From Diadophis punctatus similis (taxonomy: Eukaryota > Chordata > Lepidosauria > Squamata > Dipsadidae): a stretch of 64,000 bases of DNA. A model generated the notes under the pieces. It did no database searches. It saw only the letters and a list, made by a program, of their open reading frames with translations, and was not told the DNA's origin. Of this stretch, positions 34,072-64,000 are shown piece after piece; position 1 is the stretch's first letter, and every line of letters starts with the position of its first letter. The DNA lies in assembly GCA_023053685.1 (NCBI GenBank), contig JALIGW010000003.1:47891996-47955995 (forward strand), in the 5' to 3' direction. A program made the translations under genes and the position numbers.

Positions 34072-34560
34072 GAACCGTTTTTGGTTCGCGTGCCAAAAGT
34101 GGGGGCCTGGGGGAGTCACGCGCTTGCATGCCCACACCCATAATTCCATGCGGGGGGCCCTGCATGACCCCCACTCCCGGCACATGATGGCACACCCGTT
34201 TTTCAGAGCCTTTCTAGGAGCCTGGGGAGGGTGAAAACGGCCTTCCCCACTCCCCCCCGGAGGTCTTCCGGAAGCCAGAAATGGCCCATTTCCCAATGGC
34301 AAATGGAACATTTCCAGCCTCTGGAGGACCTCCGGGGGGGAAGGCTGTTTTCGCCCTCCCCAGGCTTCTAGAAAGGCTCTGGAGCTTGGGGAGAGCAAAA
34401 AATGGGCCTTCCCCGGGAGTGTTTCCCGACTCCCAGTGGGCCCAGAAGGCCCGAAAAATCAGCTGGCTGGCATGTGCATGCGTGCCAGACCTGAGCTCGC
34501 GTGCCCACTGATATAACTCCATGTGCCACTCGTGGCACGCATGCCATAGGTTCGCCATCC
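34072..34560. mobile_element. hAT element, GATGGCGAACC family, abutting another hAT end
   Basis: Begins CAGTGATGGCGAACC and ends GGTTCGCCATCC, immediately followed by TAAGGTGACCAG of a second family. No intact 8-bp duplication is visible, so one element has broken the other. Confidence 0.7.
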
Positions 34561-34890
34561 TAAGGTGACCAGATTTTAATATTTGTAAAGCGGAACACCA
34601 TTGACCGGGGGGGGTTGCTAGGGGAGCAAGACGGGAGGGGTCCGTCTCTCTTATCCTGCAGCTTTGTGCACCCCCCCCAAACACCCCCCCCTTCATCGCA
34701 GCCAGGGGTGGGTTCCTACCAGTGCGGTCTTGCCTGTTCGTCGCCGCAGAGCCGAAGAAGCTGGTGGCGTTTGCGGTGCAGGGCTTCCCCTGGCCGCTTT
34801 CCCCAGCCGCCGGGACACCGCCATTTGCGTTCTTTTGCCCTCTGCGCATGCGCAAAGCGTTCTGCTTGCGCAGAGGGCAATATGGGGGAT
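34561..34890. repeat. Mosaic of hAT ends
   Basis: Starts with the TAAGGTGACCAG end of the CpG-cargo hAT family, then CAGGGGTGGGTTCCTACC (the GGGTTCC family) at 34,704. It finishes with GCCCTCTGCGCATGCGC, the subterminal block of the first family. Multiple rearrangements. The right border is uncertain. Confidence 0.6.
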
Positions 34891-35050
34891 GATATCCCCC
34901 TCATCACTTTTCTTCTGCAATGAAGATGGTGATGATGACGACGACAGCAGATTATATCAGTACTTAAATATGAAAGCAACAATAAAAAACAAAGTAATAA
35001 AACCACTGTCATGTCTTAATGAGTAACATAGAGAATAGACTGGGGTCTCC

Positions 35051-35190
35051 TCTTCATAGACTCATAGGGCTGGAAGGCCCCTTGGAGGTCTTCTAGTCCA
35101 ACCCTCTGCCCAAGACAAGAGTCCTTATTCCATCTCAGACAAATGGTTGTTCAATCTTTTCTTGAAAACCTCCAGCGATGGAGCATCTTC
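35051..35190 (-). repeat. CR1 3' fragment
   Basis: GGAGGTCTTCTAGTCCAACC, ATTCCATCTCAGACAAATGG and TTGAAAACCTCCAG are the reverse complement of the CR1 3' end. Confidence 0.78.
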
Positions 35191-35651
35191 AGATGTTCTT
35201 GAAAATGGTAGTCAATGCCAGTCAACTACTTTTCTTGGTTCTCCAGAAATCTGGCACTTGCTTATTCATATGATTCTATCACATTGCTCCCCATCCTTAA
35301 ATATTCTGAACAGTGCATTAGGTAGTGGGGAAAGAGTGTTCCCTTTCACTAATGAGGGTTGATGGCCTATATGGATTATTTCTATTTCAAGACCATCACC
35401 AACACTTGCCTGCCCCTCATACTGTCCCATGTGGGGTCAGAGGATGTTTATTTCCTGTATAAGGATCTATCCTCCAAGGCACCACCACAAGGGCAGGACA
35501 TTCACCCTATCTGATAGCAACAGCCTCTAGGCAGGGTTTCCCCTCTTGCAGACCATGGCATGGTGGTTTGGGGCTGGGGAAGTGGCAGAAGACTGGAACT
35601 ATAGAAGGCTTTTATCAAAGTTTCCTCTAAGCAGCTGGGCTGACACTCTAC

Positions 35652-35665
35652 AGATAAGTTTCCGC
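35652..35665 (+). promoter_or_regulatory. Candidate GATA/ETS composite upstream of MPL
   Basis: AGATAA (35652-35657) is followed by TTTCCGC (ETS core GGAA on the minus strand), ending about 200 bp before the proposed MPL start codon. Human MPL is driven by GATA and ETS sites, so this is a plausible promoter element. No TATA box is visible. Position and use are inference. Confidence 0.35.
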
Positions 35666-35865
35666 TACAGAGGTCCAACAGCAGAGTTTTGGAGTTCAGC
35701 CTTCTTAATTGGAACATCAGATTGAACAGTTACTGCTCCCACCATGCTCAGCAAGTGTCCAGACCTCCGGTGCATTCAGATGTCCATAACCACATAATCA
35801 GGTTATGTGATCATACTCAGCCGCAGTTTAGATACCTAAACCAGTGACAGTTGATCACCTTTAGA

Positions 35866-59990
<24,125 letters not shown>

Positions 59991-61094
59991 TTGTGTCTAT
60001 CATTAGAGGATAGCACTATGAGAAATTATTAGGCCCTATGGAAGTTTGTAATACAATACAAACAATTTTCAATTGTAAGGTAGCTGTTTAGCCAGTACTC
60101 TTCAAATCTGTTTCTTATGGGCCAACTGAATTTAGCCGCTGATTGTACTAGAGCAGATTGGGCAATTTTTCATGGCCTAAAGCTACCTTGAATTTTTGGA
60201 AGGCAATGATGGAAAGTGACTAGAACTGTACTCATTTTGGTTTGAAAGGGGAAAAAATTACACTACAATGTTTCTGTGTTTCTCATTTCAGAATGGCAGG
60301 CAATCATACTGCCATATTCTGGTACTGATGGCCAAAGGGTACTCTGGTTCCTGAAAAAGGATTTGAGCATCTGTGGCCTCAAATTACCAACCCAGGCATT
60401 GGATTATGAGGTGGAGTTGAATGTGGAATTTTATCCCAAGACATATCCACATTGCATCTGGTAACCACAGATCTCCAAAAGCAAAGTGATTCTTAACGCA
60501 GCTGAGTCCCAGTGATTTGTATGTCAGCTAAAAAAAACCCAAGATTTTAAATACTTTTTCCATTTTGAAGAAATATGCAAAGTATATTTTATGGAAATGA
60601 GGAAAGGGTTGTAGTAATACAACTGTTTAGCATAACCAAAAATAGAGCTAACTAGAAAATGTACCATGCTGAGCACAAAAATACAATTTGTGAGATAAGC
60701 ACTACTCTGTTAGGTCACTGTAATATCAGATTTATTTCACTGATTTTAAATATGGCACACATTACTACTGACTTGTACAAATTAGGATTCACTGTTACTA
60801 TTTGCATTGCCATGGTTGCTTGTAAACAAATGTAATGTTATTTGAATGATGCAACTGCTGTAATTCATGGTAGTTAAATGAACTTTTTTTTTCATGAGGA
60901 TCAAATTTAGGTATTCACACAGCACTGATTTACTACAGTTTGTAGTGCCATAAAAGCACTTCTTACCATCTCCAGAGAGGTTTCACCAACCTTTTAAAAT
61001 CCATTTTGCTTTAAGTAGGATAATAATGACCCAATACTTAATGGAATCATACATGGAGTAAAGGATAAGTAAATTCTGCTGGCTTACTCTAACC

Positions 61095-61436
61095 CAGGGG
61101 TCGGCAACCTTAAACACTCAAAGAGCCACGAAAGTCCTAACCGGAAGCCCCCCATTCAATTCTGGAGCTAAACAGAAGTCCGGTTCCCCCACCATAGTCT
61201 CCTCCTAGCGCGGTGTCCTTTTTCCTCTGTCAGTCCTAACTGAAAGCCCTATCAATTGTGGAGCTGACCGGAAAACCCGCCCCTTGCCATAGAGTCTCCT
61301 CCTTACACACCCTGCTTCCCCCCTCCGCCAACTGGAAGCTGCTCTCAAAATTGTGGTGCCAACCGGCGACAGGGAGCCGCAACAGAGGGATGAAAGAGGC
61401 ACATGCGGCTCCAGAGCCGCAGGTTGCTGACCCCTG
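61095..61436. mobile_element. hAT non-autonomous element, 342 bp
   Basis: Ends CAGGGGTCGGCAACC and GGTTGCTGACCCCTG. Flanks CTCTAACC / CTCTAGCC (7 of 8). Subterminal AAAGAGCCAC and GCGGCTCCAGAGCCGC. Related to 29847-30568. Confidence 0.88.
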
Positions 61437-61979
61437 CTCTAGCCAGTACAAGAAGTACCTCTGTTCTGATGCTTCCTTGTAGCAAGCAAATTAAGTGCAT
61501 GAGATGTAGAATACAACAATTAATGGCACAGATTTCTGGGCTCCTCAGAAGTGCTTTGGTTCAAACTAACATAAATCCTCAGAGGGCCTTACATAAGCTC
61601 TACTGCTGATAGAAAGTCCACAGAAAGGCCCAAAGCAAAGGGTATTTTTGAATGAAGCAAATGGAGAGCTGAATCAGTGTTGTAGTCAATGGGATGATCA
61701 TAGCCACCTGCCATATATGTGAAGAAAGCAAAATACAAACGGCAGCTATTTGAAGGTGTCACTGTATATATCACTTTGATAATAAAATGTCAGCTAGAGA
61801 GTTGGAGATGCCAATTCCAATGCCAGGTTGAAGATGTTATATTGAATTATAAATGTACTCCCTCGTTGCTTGGAGGAGAGGTTGAAGCGAGGAAAGAAAA
61901 GAAACTAGGATCTGAGACTGCATACTGTAATTACTTCCCATTTTCCTTGTATAAAGATATATTCTGTTAGAACAATGGC

Positions 61980-62960
61980 AATTATATCTAGTGTAATAAC
62001 AAATAAACCCAAATTTCTCCAGTGGAGTTGTCCCAGAAATGTATTTATTAAGAATATAACGGTAAAAAACCAATATAAAACCAATCAAAGGCAATCCAAC
62101 AGCAATAACCCCCCATTCCCCGGCAAAAGCAATCAAATAAGCCATTTCATGGGCTCTATCCCACCTGGAGTTCCCAGGCCCATTGGCAAAGCCATGTCTT
62201 ATGAAAGAGTGTCAAAGAGGGAACCAATCATCTCTGTTGGGATGATGTTCCACAGGGAGGGAGCCACCATGCAGAAGGCCCTTCTTGGTCCCACTAGATC
62301 AAGGGTGTCAAACTCAAGGCCCAGAGGCCAGATCCGGCTCGCAGAGTGCTTAGATCTGGCCTGCGGGGCTGCCCTAGAAACAGCAAAGGACCGGCCCGCA
62401 GTGCCTCTGCCAGCGAAAACAGAGCTCGGGAGTTGGCCCTCCCGAGCTCAGTTTTCACTGGCAAAGAGCTGCAGGAGGCTGTTATGACTGAAAATGGAGC
62501 TCAGGAACCACCACAGATGTCCCTGACATGAGTGACGTCGAGTTGGCCATGCCCACCCTGGCCACACCCACCCCGGCCCCCGATGTCAAACACAACCCTG
62601 ATGTTGCCCTCAATGAAATCTAGTTTGACATCTCTACACTAGATGGACCTCCTTAGGAGAGGGGACCCATAGCATTCCCTGCCTCCATGCTCTGGTGGAT
62701 CAGGTAGATTTGATTGGGAAAAGATGGTCCTTCAAATAACCTGATCCCAAGCCATGTAGGGCTTTGAAGTGACAACCAGCATATTGAATTGGACCCCAAA
62801 GCAAATCAGCAGCCGATGCAGCTCCCACAGATGACAACACATATGGACATCTAGGCCTGGACCGAACCATACACGTCATCACATTTTGAACCAATTGAAG
62901 CTTCTGGATTTTCAAATAGTCAAGACAGGAGGGCGGTGACTAGGGCACAGGTGACTATGA
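61980..62960 (-). mobile_element. Old LINE-like repeat (probably L2-type), split by a hAT
   Basis: Contains GGGATGATGTTCCACAGGGA, GAGGGGACCCATAGCATTCC and CAAGCCATGTAGGGCTTTGA, which I recognise as a frequent reptile interspersed repeat. A 102-codon minus-strand frame (WGVIAVGLPLIGFILVF) comes from it. The class is inferred. Confidence 0.6.
62300..62636. mobile_element. hAT non-autonomous element, 337 bp
   Basis: Starts CAAGGGTGTCAAACTC and ends TAGTTTGACATCTCTA. Perfect duplication CACTAGAT (62292-62299, 62637-62644). Its ends resemble 3322-3455. GGCCCAGAGGCCAGATC lies near the left end. Confidence 0.78.
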
Positions 62961-63334
62961 GCAGGGATTGTTGGTCCAGGAAAGGGCATAACTGGCACAC
63001 AACCTGCATTTGCACAAAGGGTTTCCTGGTCAAGACTGCCACCTGCTCTTTGAGAAGTCATGAGTCCAAAACTCCCAGGTTATATTGAAATCTTTGAAAA
63101 TGTGTTTTGAAAAATGCATCCAAGATTAAGGGAAGTATCAAATGTACTAATCAAAGCACAAAAGGCAGAACATGGAGAATTTTTGTAAGAGAATTCAGAA
63201 TAAGGCTTTAAAAAGTAACATATAGCAAGTAATAATCCTTGTTCATTTGAACTACAACCTCCAGCATCTCTATCAATCCGGCTAGCAAAAGCACCCTGGA
63301 AATAATTCAGCAACATCTGAAGGACTGCAGGGTA

Positions 63335-63420
63335 TCTTTAACAGATTAACAGAGTTGGAATGGACCTTATAGGTCATCTAGTCCAACCCCCACCCTTGCT
63401 CAAGCAGGAGACTGTTGGAA
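63335..63420 (-). repeat. CR1 3' terminal fragment
   Basis: AACAGAGTTGGAATGGACC, GTCATCTAGTCCAACCCCC and CTCAAGCAGGAGAC match the reverse CR1 3' end seen at 49,320. Confidence 0.75.
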
Positions 63421-63708
63421 GTAATATTCTTCTGGGTTCAGTTCCAAGTGGGGAAAAAGAACATTGGATTCATGGAAGTTGCTTGGAAAGAAGGTTTAAT
63501 AGAGAACAAAGGAATAGGAGCACATGGCATGAGCTCCTGAACAGAAAAGGTGGATCACATGTTTTCAGATGTTGGGTCCAGAGAAAAGGAAGGACCAAAA
63601 TGCTGGGAGTTCCTTGCTTTATACTCTCTCTTGGGCCCCTCCCTAACTGTTTCCTGTTCCTATACAGAAATGTATTCCATTGGCTGTCAGATTCCCAGGG
63701 GCATGCTT

Positions 63709-63951
63709 AGCCGAGGTGGTGAGCAGAGGTGGTACAGCGGTTAGAGGCAGGTACTGCAGGCCACATTAGCTGACTGTGATCCGCAGGTCAGCGGTTCAGA
63801 TCTCACCGGCTCAAGGTTGACTCAGCCTTCCATCCTTCCGAGGTAGGTAAAATGAAGACCCAGATTTTTGGGGGCAATATAAATATACATTGCTTACTGG
63901 TGTAAAGCGCTTAGAGAGTGCTTGCACTGTGAGGCGGTATATAAATCTCAA

Positions 63952-63998
<47 letters not shown>

Positions 63999-64000
63999 AT
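63709..64000 (+). mobile_element. Sauria-type SINE with AAAT tail
   Basis: GAGGTGGTACAGCGGTTAG, GGTTCAGATCTCACCGGC, GGTTGACTCAGCCTTCC and GGCGGTATATAAATC, then an (AAAT)n tail that runs off the window. Confidence 0.92.

Larger units (their letters stand above)
22391..35865. other. TIE1-MPL intergenic region, 13.5 kb
   Basis: Mostly transposable elements: CR1 tails, an L1 with an inserted SINE, several hAT copies, a TA-flanked element with a tRNA-like insert, MITEs and CR1 fragments. No open frame shows protein-family motifs other than those of LINEs. Stretches about 22,390-23,440, 25,850-26,440, 27,420-27,750, 30,570-31,200, 31,690-32,180, 32,550-32,930 and 35,190-35,865 show no recognised repeat. 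Confidence 0.8.
59991..64000. other. MPL 3' UTR and downstream flank
   Basis: About 59,991-61,090 is unique AT-rich sequence, probably including the 3' UTR. No AATAAA is seen there; the first clean one is at 61781-61786. It is followed by a hAT (61095-61436), a LINE-like repeat split by a hAT (61980-62960), a CR1 fragment (63335-63420) and a SINE (63709-64000). No CDC20-like WD-repeat exon is visible. Confidence 0.7.

Noticed and set aside
60276..60464. Additional MPL coding exon downstream of the stop
   Set aside because: A 62-codon frame preceded by TTTCAG looks exon-like, but MPL already ends at 59,990 with 12 exons and the peptide has no match to receptor tails that I recognise.
61837..62145. 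102-codon minus-strand frame with a hydrophobic stretch
   Set aside because: It spans a common interspersed repeat. The hydrophobic run (VGLPLIGFILVFY) comes from that repeat and is not a membrane protein gene.
63550..64000. Start of CDC20, expected next by synteny
   Set aside because: No WD-repeat or KEN/C-box-like coding sequence is seen; the region is repeat-rich and ends in a SINE.

Overview
The window is vertebrate nuclear DNA, most likely from a squamate reptile and probably a snake. The evidence is two intron-rich vertebrate genes plus a dense squamate-style repeat load: tRNA-derived SINEs of the Sauria type, CR1, L2-like and L1 LINE 3' ends, Tc1/mariner MITEs, and more than fifteen non-autonomous hAT elements with 8-bp target-site duplications. 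No bacterial-type operon, CRISPR array or viral gene is visible. The species call is an inference from repeat types, not from a search.

Region 1 (1-22,338, + strand) holds the 3' two thirds of TIE1, an endothelial receptor tyrosine kinase. Sixteen exons can be placed with matching phases and GT-AG junctions. They encode the end of the last Ig domain, three fibronectin III domains, the membrane segment and the whole kinase domain, down to the stop codon. The 5' exons lie outside the window. Region 2 (22,339-35,865) is about 13.5 kb of intergenic DNA, mostly transposable elements. Region 3 (35,866-59,990, + strand) is a complete 12-exon MPL (thrombopoietin receptor) gene. Its exons sum to 1,923 nt (640 codons plus stop), against 635 aa in human. 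Region 4 (59,991-64,000) is the MPL 3' UTR and flank, with more repeats. As recalled from the human map, TIE1 and MPL are adjacent and in the same orientation on 1p34, with CDC20 next, so the order here is ancestral. CDC20 is not reached.

TIE1 modulates angiopoietin/TEK signalling in endothelium. MPL carries the thrombopoietin signal through JAK2/STAT in haematopoietic stem cells and thrombocytes. They share a neighbourhood, not a pathway.

The most unusual points are these. (a) Three hAT copies share ends (TAARGTGACCAG) and have perfect 8-bp duplications, but carry different CpG-rich interiors that look like captured promoter or first-exon DNA. (b) The exact palindrome GCGCATGCGC, the core of an NRF1-type site, occurs at least eleven times, always inside hAT-derived DNA. 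(c) A 652-bp mariner is built almost wholly of nested inverted repeats and sits inside an L1 that itself sits inside an older repeat. (d) MPL lacks the juxtamembrane RWQFP motif, the long CRM1 loop and the last cytoplasmic tyrosine of human MPL. (e) A 168-bp TIE1 intron is open and in frame.
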